Shown here in pieces: positions 1 through 10,958 of a stretch of 64,000 nt of DNA. The stretch is taken from the NCBI RefSeq assembly GCF_001522545.3, contig NC_031771.1:31572733-31636732 (forward strand), given 5' to 3'. The notes below the pieces were generated by a model. The model made no database searches. It was not told the DNA's origin and saw only the letters and a list, made by a program, of their open reading frames with translations. Source of the DNA: Parus major. Its lineage: Eukaryota; Chordata; Aves; Passeriformes; Paridae. Numbering within the stretch: position 1 is the first letter of the stretch; every line of letters begins with the position of its first letter. The translations under genes were made by a program, and so were the position numbers.

Positions 1-1
1 G

Positions 2-1543
2 TCCTCAGGAGCTTCTTTTATATCTGTTCCTACCAAAACAAATAACACAGATAAAATAAAAATGGGAACCCTGCAAAGAGGAGGTGACTTTGACAGAAGA
101 AACTTTTCTGGAAGCAGTGCTCATAGCATCCCATCCACAAATACCATCTTTTCTGAAACAAATGGTGACTTAAATTTATTTCATGAGGGAAGTGGCCAGG
201 AAGTATCCACTCCAGCCCTGTCAGAAACCTCTCCAGACTTGTTAATTAAAGAAAAATGGCCAAGACAGGCATCAGCAGGTACTGTTTCCAATGAAAGGAA
301 CTCAAATTCTAGCACTTCATCAGATTTAAAGCCAGCAGCAACAGTGGCTGTTACTGTTTCAAATTCAGAATCTGTAGATGTTTCAGCAGAGAGACCTTCA
401 GGTGTGCCTTTTACTTTCAGTGCATCTAACAACTCTCTACCGAGATTTAGTAAAGATAGAGGTGCATTTTCCTTTAAAAAGCAAGACAAGAGATGTGCTT
501 TCCCTCAGTTTTATTTAGGGAGATGTGATAAGGTAGATAAAACCACTAACCAGGATAAACATGGTCATGAAACCAAAAACACAGTTTGTGATGCTTCAAC
601 AAGTCCTAATTTAGACTCAGCAGAAAGCGAGAAACCACACATTTTGTTTCCCTTTGGCAATTCAGAAGGAGATTGGTTTGCAGCATCAGAAGTTAGCAAT
701 TCATGTAAGGTGTTACCATCATCCTCAATTTTAAGCCAATCTGAGAAGCCATCTGACAAAAAAACATCTCACATGAGCGACAAAACACCTTGTGCAAAGG
801 AACCTGCTGGATATGGTACACAGAAACCTGTCTTAGGGGAGCAAAAACCTCATGCCTCCGAATCCACCACAACTGTAGCTTGCAGTACTTCAGAAACCAA
901 CACTGGATCTGGGCTGAATGATGTCTCCAAGACCCCACTTCTCACCACTAATGGTGCATTTTCCTTCAGAAGTAACTTTCCATTGCCTTCACCAGTATTT
1001 TCATTTGGAGGCACTGTCAGAAATACCTCTGATTCGCTGACTTCTTCCATGTTTTTTTCTGGACACAGAACAGAAAAAATGGATAAGGAGAAGATGAACT
1101 CTCCTGACAAAACGCTTCTAAATCTAGGGAAACCTGTATCTTCAGAGAGTGCAGAGCCTGCTTCTCTTCAGAGTCATCCAAAATGCAAAGGCTCATGTTT
1201 GCCTATGAACTCAGCTAAAGATACTGAAGGTGCAGAAAGACTTGGTAATGGTAATGATCCTTGTCAGCCTGTATGTCCAGGAGTCCTTCCTGTTGAATGT
1301 GAGAATGCATCTTCCACTCAACTCACTACAGCAACACAACAACAAAGAAGAGTAAAAGATGAAGAAACTGTTGCTGAAAACAACTGTGTGTGTCATATAA
1401 GGGAGGATAAACCTGAGCCTGTACAGTTCCAGAGCACAGCTTGTTTTGTTCCTGGCACGTGCAATGATCCATCTTTAGGAGGTTCTGTGCTTGCAGTAAG
1501 TGAGACAGGAGGAATGCTAAGAGACAGCACTTCTGACACTTAA
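2..1543 (+). CDS. 3' part of an unidentified Ser/Thr-rich protein with FG-nucleoporin-like motifs (partial, 5' end outside window)
   Basis: The frame is open from base 2, so the coding region enters from the left edge; the ATG at 62 is simply an internal Met. From that Met it runs 493 residues to TAA at 1541-1543. The protein is hydrophilic and rich in Ser, Thr, Asn and Lys, with no membrane segment or recognisable folded domain. Counting from Met62 it has aromatic-glycine or aromatic-serine motifs: PFTFS (116-120), GAFSF (134-138), FPFG (196-199), GAFSF (298-302) and VFSFGG (312-317). FSFG-type motifs in a disordered Ser/Thr chain are typical of FG nucleoporins and Ran-binding nuclear-pore proteins, so a nuclear-pore-related origin is possible, but this is inference. 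I do not recognise the gene. No intron is evident. It could be the last exon of a normal gene or a retrocopy. Coding status is likely from length and composition; identity is unknown. Confidence 0.6.
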   Translation, partial: SSGASFISVPTKTNNTDKIKMGTLQRGGDFDRRNFSGSSAHSIPSTNTIFSETNGDLNLFHEGSGQEVSTPALSETSPDLLIKEKWPRQASAGTVSNERNSNSSTSSDLKPAATVAVTVSNSESVDVSAERPSGVPFTFSASNNSLPRFSKDRGAFSFKKQDKRCAFPQFYLGRCDKVDKTTNQDKHGHETKNTVCDASTSPNLDSAESEKPHILFPFGNSEGDWFAASEVSNSCKVLPSSSILSQSEKPSDKKTSHMSDKTPCAKEPAGYGTQKPVLGEQKPHASESTTTVACSTSETNTGSGLNDVSKTPLLTTNGAFSFRSNFPLPSPVFSFGGTVRNTSDSLTSSMFFSGHRTEKMDKEKMNSPDKTLLNLGKPVSSESAEPASLQSHPKCKGSCLPMNSAKDTEGAERLGNGNDPCQPVCPGVLPVECENASSTQLTTATQQQRRVKDEETVAENNCVCHIREDKPEPVQFQSTACFVPGTCNDPSLGGSVLAVSETGGMLRDSTSDT

Positions 1544-1654
1544 GAGTTAAGTCAAACATCTGTCTCTATTCATACCAGCCATGCATCAGAATATTTTTCT
1601 GTTGCTGAAGACAAATTGTCTGGTAGACAAAACTCAGATGTGAAGACAGACTGA
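1544..1654 (+). other. In-frame open extension beyond the TAA stop, ending at TGA
   Basis: After TAA 1541-1543 the same frame stays open for 36 sense codons and ends at TGA 1652-1654. The extension keeps the Ser-rich, polar composition of the frame before it (for example SIHTSHASEYFSVAEDK). This suggests that TAA is a premature stop in an older, longer reading frame, or that the extension is ordinary 3' UTR that is open by chance. Thirty-six open codons in AT-rich DNA are possible by chance, so the case is suggestive only. Confidence 0.35.
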
Positions 1655-1676
1655 AAAGGAAAATAAGCTGGAATTA

Positions 1677-1682
1677 AATAAA
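1677..1682 (+). terminator. AATAAA polyadenylation signal of the left-edge gene
   Basis: A canonical AATAAA hexamer lies 134 bases after the TAA stop and 23 bases after the second in-frame stop. A G/T-rich stretch (ggtgggg near 1703-1709) follows at the spacing expected for a downstream element. There is no genomic poly(A) tract just downstream, which argues mildly against a young retrocopy. A single hexamer in AT-rich DNA has limited weight alone. Confidence 0.4.
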
Positions 1683-1699
1683 TGCTACTTAACACATTA

Positions 1700-4600
1700 A
1701 AAGGTGGGGATACTTGCGATTTTACAGCTGTTCTTCTCCCCACTTCTTGCCAATCAGGATATCTCTGTGTTGGAAACATAACTGTTTATGAGCAGTACAA
1801 TGCAATGAAGTGATTATTATAGTATAGTCACAAACTCGAGAAACAACCAAAAATGTCATGTCTGGCTCAAGACCAAAGCATGGCCATAGATGCTGCATCT
1901 TCAAGAATGCAAACCATCTGGGGTATGTTTGGGGGATGGGGAACTGAGGTGTCCCAGAAAGTGAGTTGGGTGAAGCCTCAGTGGTAGCAGGCAGTAAATT
2001 GCTGTGTACAGCAGCACTTGCACTTGAATGGGTAAGAGAATAGCAAAGAGCATTCACCTCACAGGCAGGGAGAGAGAAGAGCCACAACAAAAATAAAGGA
2101 TAGTGAAAGCGTTACTAAAAATTTGTTTTCTTATCTCCCCTTTATTGTTTACTTTTCTGTGATGTGTTTAATATATGTTGAAGATGTGAGTAATTTAAAT
2201 AATTTCTCTTGCTCTTTTGAAATGGAAGCGTCATATCAATATTCTTGTAACACACTGCAGAAGGGTGTGAGCTACACTTTTGAAGGGCTGCTTCAGGAAA
2301 AATAAACATCCAAATTAGATTTCAGCTCTTTCTGGCAATAGTTTGGTAATACTTGGACAGATTAACTTGCTGTTTTATTGAAAGCTTTTGGATAACCTAA
2401 CTTTTAAAACACAAAAAATTTCTTTTAAAATCTGGGTGCAATGACAAGAAAAAAGGAAAACAGCACTTCTCACTATATATGTTAATGATTTAGAATTCAT
2501 GGAATTTTTAGTCTAAATATCGATACAAAGTAAGGATAAAAAGATCAATTTAAAAAGGATCTGTGAGATAACTGCTTTAGTTATTGGAATACAAAGACAG
2601 TAGTACTGTTTCAGAATAAAGCTCTGTTTTGTTTGCTGTTCATGCTTCAGCAAAAGCTGATGCTAGACTTTAAAGGAATTCATTCTGTATTAGATAGGTC
2701 AACTGGCAAGTATTAAATCAAAATGCAGAATATTTAATATTCTTTCAGAAGTTTTCACTGGCAACTAGAAAAATCAATATGCAAATTACCTCTGTAACTG
2801 TAAGAAAAATAGTACTGAAATTTAAATCTCTGCAATACTTACTAATATACTTAATGTGATATAATACTTAGAGAAACTATTCTTGTTTCAGGAAATGTTG
2901 ACGTAATTTCATTTGTGTTCAGTTCTTGGCCTCAGTTTTTTGTGTGGCAGTGCATTCCTTTATTAGATGTGCTGAAAAAATAGCTTCTAGTATTTATAAC
3001 AATTAATAATACAACTTTTCTGTCTGTGTTATAGTAAGGAAGGTTGTGAAATTCTCTTTATGGTTAGTCTTTTAGTTCTTGATGTTCATTTCTTAAATCT
3101 TACTGTATTTCAATTTTCTCCTAAGATTTTTTTTTCTGTTGTTATCTCTAGACATTCTTCTCATGTTCTGCATGTATATAGGAGAGAAATGTTAATTCAA
3201 GTCACTGGAAGACAAAGGCTGAGTGAGATGAAAATGGCAGAGAGGGTCACAGGTAGAGGTTGGTCTCACTAATACAAGCAAGAGAAATTAAACAATTTTA
3301 GAGTCAGATGAGGCACCTGTTAAATTTGTTACCAGAATGTTGCAGAAAATATGTTCTTCTGCGGTGACAAAAAAGTTCTTAATAAGCTAGGGCTAATCAG
3401 AAACTATAAAAAATTTTTGAAGCTTACATATTTTCAACCTGTCTTCTGTTAATATCTGTTTCATGAGAGTTTGATAAACTTCCATGCAGATATGTTGTTT
3501 CTTGACAAAAAGTCAATGAAAAGTGAAAAGATGTGAAAGTGAAAAGACACCATTATAGACTCATAAAGCAAATAGACTACTATATACAACTATATACTAC
3601 TATGAAAGTAGAACCTGTAGGTGGGGGGTTTGCTACAATCCTAGGACTGCTTTTCAAGCATTGTTGTCCAAGTGCCTTACAGCTCAGCATTCAGGTTTTA
3701 CAGGGCTGATAAGATTCACACAGAAACCCCCAACAAGATACTTGCCCACTCCCTTGGCTGTACTACACTGACCCAGAAGGGAGCCCTTCCCGCGTTCCCT
3801 GAAAATGCTGTGAGGTACAGAATAACCTCTAGGTCTTAGGCATGCCTCCTCCTGACTTCTGTAAAAATCAACCCTGTCCTGGCTGGAAGCAGGACAGTTA
3901 GTGATCTTGGATGAACACCAGAGCTATTTCCAAGAAATGGGATTCAAAGTTGTCCTTAATGTGTATTTTGCTTATTATCCATAGAGAATAACTTACATTA
4001 TCTTGGTCATGATCATAAAATTCTGTGTGGCAGTGAGGACTGATGTCAAAGCCTCACTCTCCTATGTTATCTAAACTTAGGTATGTGTGTATGTTTTTTT
4101 CAGATTACAGGGACACAAAAAGGCAGTGTTAAAGTGAAGTATTTGAGAACTTTGCCCATCCTGAAAAAAAAACAAAAAAAAAAAAAAAAAAAAAAACAAC
4201 AAAAAACAACAAAACAAAAACAGAACAAACAAACAAAAAGCCCAAAACAACCAGGGAATAATGTATTCTACTAAACTCAGTAATTTATTTTACATTTTTG
4301 TATCTTCCTGATTCCATAAGATACAAGAGGTAAAAAAAGAAGCAGTTCTCCACAGGGCTGGAAATTTTTATCTAACATCGCTATACTGGTATAAAGTCCT
4401 CTATATATTTCAGATTTTGTAAACTAAATCTGCAGGCCAGTTTGAAAGCTTTTATAGAGGTTCATTAAAACAATACTTCGTGATTTAATAGAAACCTTGA
4501 AAAACAGTTAAAACAATTTATTATAATTGCTAAAGTACTTGTTGAACATACTTCACAAAGGAGCTGAAAGTTTCTAGTGCTGTCCTTCTGAGAGTCTTAT

Positions 4601-5724
4601 CTCTCCAGCTGTCACAACTGTGATGCTTGTTCAATATATGTCTGGAAGCTATATTGGCATATATGTCATTGCCTGAAAAAAAAGTGCAACTGAAAGATGA
4701 ACTGAATTATTCAGTTTTGTAACTAAATAAAAATGTAAAAAAAATAAAATTTATTAAAAACAATTGTTTAGTTGACATTAGAGCTGGTAAAATGTCAATT
4801 TGTAGAGGTTAACTTCCTGAAGTAAACTTTGCATTATTTTGTATTTTTGGTTTGTTTATTATTGTATTATTGGTTATTAACTGAAGCTTTATTCTGAAGT
4901 TGTATTTGATAACTCAGATCTAGTAACTTTCTAACTTAAAGGCTGCTGATCTGTGTGGTAAGGGTGTTAAGTACTGCTGCTTTGGTTGGTTTCTATTCTT
5001 CAGGTAACATACTTCTGATTCTCTTCAGTTTTCTTCCCACTGTTTAAACGTCAGTAGAACATTTTTATTTGGATCATCACAGTTCACTCCGACTTGTTCT
5101 GAATTAATAAAAAAAAATGGGGGAGCATTGTTCCCTTTTAAGTTGCTTAAAAAATGAAGTATGTCTTATATTCTGAAAAGCACAAATTTGTATCACCAAA
5201 TATATTTAATAAGGAGTGAAAAATCCTTGAGTGCATAGTCAGCATCTCTTTCATTTAACCTAAAGAAAAAAAAATCAGATAGATACACACTGGAACTGTT
5301 TAATTGTTAATAAACCTTGTTGTTTAGGTTGGTTAAGGATGCGCAGAGCATTTGGCATGACCTCAAGTACTGACACACTAGATCCCTGGGATCATTGCAG
5401 ATCATGAGCAGAGGCTCATGTTTCTGTAATTACATTGAGCATGTAAGACTCATAAGAAATATTAGAAAAGACAATATATTAATATATTGAGAACATGCTG
5501 TCAACAGTTTAAATAACCTGTTGCAAGCTAAACTGGAACACTGCAGACAAATCTGGCTAAATTGAGCAGGAGATTGTGTGAACTTTCTATTGATGAAGAC
5601 CCTATATTTTGCAAAAAAGGACCACTGATTACGGAAAAGGAACTTAATAAACTCAGTTCCTTGTCATTAAGAATACAACCTGAGTTTTTTTTAATACAGT
5701 CAATATTTCGTTGAAATACTTCAA
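1700..5724. other. Intergenic stretch with no recognised gene
   Basis: Only short random open frames occur here, in AT-rich sequence. A long A-rich tract lies at 4162-4245. A somewhat GC-richer patch at about 3610-3905 may be an old repeat, but I could not assign it. Confidence 0.6.
4162..4245. repeat. A-rich low-complexity tract
   Basis: Runs of A broken by single C residues grade into CAAA/CAAC-type repeats. No retrotransposed body is recognisable upstream. Best read as simple sequence. Confidence 0.85.
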
Positions 5725-5725
5725 T

Positions 5726-5770
5726 TACAGGTTTTGGGCTGGAAAGGATCTCAATGGCCATCTAGTCAGT
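5726..5770 (-). mobile_element. Short CR1 LINE 3'-end fragment, minus orientation
   Basis: The sequence reads like the reverse complement of the CR1 3' terminus: a GGCTGGAAAGGA...CTCAATGGCCATCTAGT pattern, matching the common avian form 'ggttggaagggacctcaaaggccatctagtcc'. It abuts a plus-strand CR1 fragment directly. Family identity is from memory of the consensus; no subfamily can be given. Confidence 0.6.
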
Positions 5771-6497
5771 CACCTGGGTTGGTGCAGTCTTAGGCACAAA
5801 TCCAGGCTGAGCAGAAAATGTATTGAGCCCTGCAGAGAAGCACTTGGGGTGACGGTTGATGAAAAACTCAACAAAAGCCAGCAATGGTCACTCACAGCCC
5901 AGAAAGCCCATGGAATCTGGGCTGCATCAAGAGAAGTGTGGCCAGCAAGTCAAGGGAGCTGATTTCTTCCCATCAACTTTGCTCTTATGAGACACCCCAC
6001 CTACAGTAGAGCATCCCGCTCTGGTGTCCGCAATAGAAGAAGGACATGGAACTGTTGGACCAAATCCAAAATTGTTGACTGGATCACCTCCCCTATAAAG
6101 ATGGGCTGAGAGAGTTGAGTCTGTTCAGCCTGGAGAAGAGAAAGTCACACAGAAACCCCATAACAACCTTCGAGTATCTGAAGGAGACCTACAAGGAAGC
6201 TGGAGAGGATTGCTGTCAGGAAATGTAGTGATGAGACAAGTGGGCATGGCTTCAAACTGCAGTAGTAGGTTTTGATTAAGGAGAAATGCATTACTGTGAG
6301 GGTGGTGAGGCACTGGAACAGGATCTCTAGAGAAGTGGATGATGCCCAGTCCCTGAAAGTCTTCAAGGCTAGGTTGGATGGGGCTTTGAGTAACCTGATC
6401 TAGTGGTAGAGCAGAAGTGCTTATGGCAGGGCGGTTGAAAAAAGATAGTCTTTCAAGTCCCTTTCAAGCCAGGCCATTACAGAATTCTATAGTCTCA
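5771..6497 (+). mobile_element. CR1 LINE fragment, 3' portion with native 3' end
   Basis: A long collinear match to the avian CR1 3' region (end of the reverse-transcriptase frame and 3' UTR). Landmarks in order: AGGCACAAATCCAGGCTG, CAGCCCAGAAAGCC, CTGGGCTGCATCAAGAGAAG, CTGTTCAGCCTGGAGAAGAG, GTGAGGGTGGTGAGGCACTG, AGGTTGGATGGGGCT, then the degenerate ATTCTATA-type tail at about 6480-6497. It is riddled with substitutions and small indels and has no intact coding frame, so it is a dead 5'-truncated copy. Bases 5817-6022 form one arm of a large inverted repeat. Confidence 0.9.
5817..6022. repeat. Left arm of a 206-bp near-perfect inverted repeat
   Basis: Base-by-base comparison with the reverse complement of 6739-6944 gives 204 identities in 206. 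The differences are in the CACTTGGGG/CACATGGGG region and at position 6017 (C here, T in the reverse-complemented right arm). The arm lies inside the plus-strand CR1 fragment. Confidence 0.95.
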
Positions 6498-6539
6498 ACT
6501 CCCCCTCTGTGGGCATGGACATCCTTCTCTAGGCCAGTC

Positions 6540-6998
6540 CAAGGGGTGTCTCTCAGGGCTCCACCCTGGGACCAGGGCTTGTCAGTGCCTCTGTCAGTGA
6601 CACCCAGGGGCATTGAGCACCCACACATTTGAGGGGGACAGGAAGCTGAGCGGGGAAGGGGCACCGTGGAATGATGGTATCATCCAGAGGCACCTGGACA
6701 AGCTTGAGAAGTGGGACGTGAACCTTATGAGGTTCCATAGAGCAGGATGCTCTACTGTAGGTGGGGTGTCTCATAAGAGCAAAGTTGATGGGAAGAAATC
6801 AGCTCCCTTGACTTGCTGGCCACACTTCTCTTGATGCAGCCCAGATTCCATGGGCTTTCTGGGCTGTGAGTGACCATTGCTGGCTTTTGTTGAGTTTTTC
6901 ATCAACCGTCACCCCATGTGCTTCTCTGCAGGGCTCAATACATTCCACAAGGCCAGGTGCCAAGTGCTGCACCTGGGTCAGTGCAATTTGTGAGTCAC
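6540..6998 (+). mobile_element. Second CR1 fragment (more 5' part of the element), split by an inverted insert
   Basis: The plus-strand match runs from the CTCAGGGCTCCACCCTGGGA region, through CAGAGGCACCTGGACAAGCTTGAGAA and AACCTTATGAGGTTCC (ending about 6736), and resumes at 6947 with ACAAGGCCAGGTGCCAAGTG and CTGCACCTGGGTCAGTGCAA. In the usual CR1 order these two blocks are contiguous. The 210 bases between them (6737-6946) are a foreign insertion derived from another CR1 segment in reverse orientation. The fragment covers CR1 sequence lying just upstream of what the 5771-6497 fragment covers. Confidence 0.8.
6739..6944. repeat. Right arm of the 206-bp inverted repeat, inserted within CR1
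   Basis: Reverse-complement copy of 5817-6022, separated from it by 716 bases. It interrupts a second CR1 fragment and is bounded by the tetranucleotide TTCC on both sides (6733-6736 and 6943-6946). Removing 6737-6946 restores a continuous CR1 match, so this is an insertion, not an inversion in place. Confidence 0.93.
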
Positions 6999-7235
6999 AG
7001 ATTCTTCCAGGTCAGAAGAGACCTCCAAATCCCTCCGTTTAGCACTGCCACCCCAGCCACTCCCACCACCTCCAGAACCAGCACTTGGTTAACCCTTGGG
7101 GCTTTCCCATGTCCTTGCCCACTTCTAGGAGTGCTGGCCAAAGGGGAGCACAGAGCCTGTGCCTTTCCTCCACAGCTGCTGTGGGCAGTGTTTCCAGCTG
7201 CCATGCATGGGCTCCACTGGAGAGTATCTTTCCAG
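6999..7235 (-). mobile_element. Probable CR1 3' fragment, minus orientation
   Basis: Starts with a GTCACAGATTCTTCCAGGTC...AGACCTCCAAAT pattern, which resembles the reverse complement of the CR1 3' terminus ('atcacagaatctttaaggttggaaaagacctccaagatc'). The GC-richer sequence on to about 7235 may be its continuation, but the match fades and the right boundary is uncertain. Confidence 0.5.
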
Positions 7236-9265
7236 AACAAAGAAATCAACAGCTGTAGCAATAATAGCAATGTATAATTATGTGGTACTTTGGCCAGTTT
7301 TTTCTGACTTTTACCATTGTGTAATAAGAATTTCCTGTGGTGATAAAACTAGGTCTGAAGGGAAGTCGTATTTTCAATCTATTGTTCCAAAGGAAAAAGC
7401 ACTACAACAATTTTTTGGTCTTTGCTCCAACCTGGGTCACTGAACAATACAGAATTAAAAGCAGCCAAAAGGATAGGATTGTTTTCAGCCTGGATCATAT
7501 CAGTGTTCCATCCCTATACTTTTGTACCAATTCAAGCATCAGTACAACTACATTTACACTTTCAGCTGATAAGCAGCAGAGGGAGGAAGAGCTGCAATTT
7601 TCCCACTGCACACAATGCATTTGATAGCACAGGTTAGTGTGACATGAGCTGATGACAGTTCATTGCAGCTGCTGAGAACATTTTTATAACACCTCTACTT
7701 CAGCTCTTTCTTTCACTCCCTTTCCACAAGTTTTTCACTCCCAGCTACACAGCATCATCCCTTTCTTAGTTTAGTTTCTCTCATTCATTTGCTGATTCAA
7801 CTCACTAAGATGGTAGAAAACTATTCACATCTTTCTTGGGTTAGTTCTCTCCTGCAATGTCTTCATAAATTCACTGACTGAATTCACTTGACCAGACAAA
7901 TACCAGAGCCAGCATGAGATGGAGCAGCTCACACAGCTGGAAGAGGAGAGGAACAAAACTAGCATGACCATTTCTTGCTCCAGCAAACTGTTAGAATGTC
8001 TTGGCTCAGTCTTTGATGGTACTCTTCATAAATCTTCAGGGAAAAAAAAAATTGCCAAGATGCTTACTTTCCCATTTATAACAATGGTAACAGTAGGGAC
8101 TGAGGACACAGACAAACATGACATGAAATTTCAAATACAAAATTAGGTGCCTAAACTTAGATGCCAATCTTTAGAAACATAACTGTATGTTTAACATAAC
8201 TTCAAAAGATACTAATATTTGAATTAAAGCCATTTAGTTTCCCCTATTCAGTCTAACATTGTATTATTTACTTCGTTGGTATTGTCTGTTTTCTTCTGCC
8301 TTTAGAGTCTGACAGCAAATTGGAGATTTCTTCTTTCCTCTCAGCATGTTGCCACTATCTACTGTAGGAACAATCAAAAAAAATTAGAATACAATACATT
8401 GTATTAGTTTTTTAGATTTAATATAGCTATACAAACTTGGAAGCCTCTTCAAAATGGCAACAAGATCTAGTGCAGAATCCACAGGTCAAAGGGTGACTTT
8501 ATGCCACTAAGAAACACATTTTTTATTTCCATTTGTCTAACAGCCATTGGGCAGCAGAAGACTAATAGGGATCTCTGAATTTTACAGTTATTGATTTTGC
8601 AACGTAAGTATGTCTCAGGGTTTTCAAATGTTGCTGCTTTCAGATTTTAAGAAAAACAATTCCAACTATGCAGCAACAAATACATGTAGGAAAAATGGAA
8701 AAAATGAAAAAATGTGAATATTATATTATTATGATCTGTGAATAATCCAGACTGTCAAATTCTCAAATCCTAAATATCTAAGGCATTTGGCGATTCTCTG
8801 ACTATCTATTGTCTCCAGTAAATCATCCTATTTATCCAGCAGAGGATTGATTCTTCTCATGCTTCAGTAGTTCTTAGATCTTCTGTTCTTCTGCCTTGGA
8901 AGAAAAAAGACAAACAAAAAACCCCAACAACCAATGATTGTCACATTCATTAATTTTACTTTCAAGAAGCATTCCCCTAATAGAAGAAACTCTCAAAAAT
9001 CAGTGATTCTCACAGATGTCTCAATGTGTACAGAAATCAGCATACATTGTAGGTGTACTTGAAAATGAAAATGCATGCATGTTCTCTCTGCAAAAGTACA
9101 GCATGCATTTTCCTATGATCTCCCACATAATTTTTAAGCCTCCAGTCCTACAAACCTTAGGCACCTACTGATCTGGGTGAATAGTTACTGATGTCAGGTC
9201 ACCCTTAATTCAATCATTGCTTCAGGTGTAGCTAGCTGTAGCTAGTGACTATGTCTAACCATATA

Positions 9266-9295
9266 TAGTGTAGAATAACCAGTTATTCTACACTA
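9266..9295. repeat. Perfect 14-bp inverted repeat with 2-base centre
   Basis: The sequence tagtgtagaataac is followed by CA and then its exact reverse complement. The symmetry does not extend further outward. Too short for a microRNA precursor. Confidence 0.9.
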
Positions 9296-10899
9296 ACTGA
9301 TGATATGCTAAACTTTATCTGTTAGGTGATACAGCTTGAAAAAAGAAAAGCTGCAAGTTAGTATGCAGAAAAGTGGACATTATTGGTATGAAAAAGTCAA
9401 ACCAAAGGCTCCTGCAAGTTGTTTATAATTCCCTTTCATTCCTAGACAGTATATCATCAAAATTGCTCAGATCAAGCATCTTCAGCAGCCTCAAACTGAA
9501 TGGCCTGGGGGTCTGCACAATCACAAAATAGCAATACATTACCTGCACCAGGTCCTGCACTCCTTGGCTGACGCTGCTGAGGGGGATTACTAGAAGAGAG
9601 GCCATCACACCCAGTGGATGCATACCTCAGTCTTTTAAGTTTTTACACCTTATTGTTCATCCTGTGAAGAATGTATGTTCATCATCATTGCTAGGAATTT
9701 AGTAGAAACAGAATGTACTGAGATGTGTAAGCCTGACATAATTACACCCTCAAAAAGCACAACATGGGTCTATTGTGTACCTTAGCATGTTGAAGCACTC
9801 TTTCCTCTTCTGCTACTCAGCTGGCCCAACATAATCTACAATATACCTATTGTGAAAAACAACTTCTTACCAATCTCAGCTGATGCCAAGCTGATGAACT
9901 GTTGTTATGTCTAGAAAACTCCTCAGATACAGAATACACCTCTTTCAGAAACTAATTTTCTTGAAGTGATCTGAGCTGCACACAAAACTCTTAGTATGAA
10001 AACACTACCATTACAGTAGACAAAGTTTTTAGTGTGTTCTTCTCTAATCTTCACAGAATTCATTCCTGCCATTCCCTCCAAAGAAACCACAAAAATATGA
10101 ACATTTACCTTTATCTAGGGATTGTTCTTTCCACAGCTGAAACCAGGCATTTCTGCAGTACATTTCACAGAATTACTTTGGTATGTTTCCAGGAAAACTT
10201 TTACCTTATTTATTCCAGACCTAAAATTGCATTTAATTTGGTTGTCAATGCAAAGCTTTTTCAATTGTTTCCACGGTTTTTTTATTCATCTTTTATCCTT
10301 TTCTGATTTTGTTCAATGATTTTCCTTTTGAATCCTATTGATTAATCAAATTACATACTAACTATTTATGCAATTTTAGCTAAGAAATGCTAAATGTCTT
10401 CCATAAATTCCAAGTTCATTGCTTTATAAACCTGATTTATGTTTTCCATTTTTCTCTCATATAAAATATTTACAAAACAAATCATAGTCAGTGCATATAG
10501 CACCAGTAGTAACCCAGCAGTAATGAAACATATCCGTACACCATGAAGAAAACATGTCCAACGATAAAGTGATATTAAGGCTTTGAGGACTCTTTGATTT
10601 TTGTTCTGAATAAAAGGACACAAATGTACTTCACCATATGAGTGGGTTAAAATAAAAACCCACACAAAGCAACAGTGATATTCAACTGATTACCTCACAT
10701 ATTCAGTCTAAAATATTTTCTTTTGTGTTTCTATTTCTTTGTGTGTCATATTCTATGTCCACTTTTTCTATTGTGTTATTCAAAGTTTTAAATACAAATT
10801 TATGTGTTTTCACTCTGTATCAGCTACTATAAAAATACATTTAGAATAAACAGTGATTTAAAATGAAAAATATTAATCACTCATTTGCAAACTAAATTT

Positions 10900-10958
10900 A
10901 ATAATAGTAATAGTAATAGTAATAGTAATAGTAATAGTAATAATAATAATAATAATAA
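10900..10958. repeat. Compound microsatellite (AATAGT)n then (AAT)n
   Basis: About six units of a six-base AATAGT-type repeat run into roughly seven AAT units. A slippage-prone simple repeat, likely polymorphic. Confidence 0.95.

Noticed and set aside
3610..3905. GC-richer patch considered as an endogenous retrovirus LTR
   Set aside because: No paired LTR, no primer-binding site, no clear TG...CA ends and no retroviral coding frame nearby.
4083..4274. Open frame with a poly-Lys/Gln segment
   Set aside because: Produced by translation of the A-rich tract, with no supporting similarity.
7645..7680. C/D-box snoRNA-like motifs (TGATGA followed by CTGA)
   Set aside because: The boxes are only about 20 bases apart and there is no terminal stem, so it cannot be a standard snoRNA.
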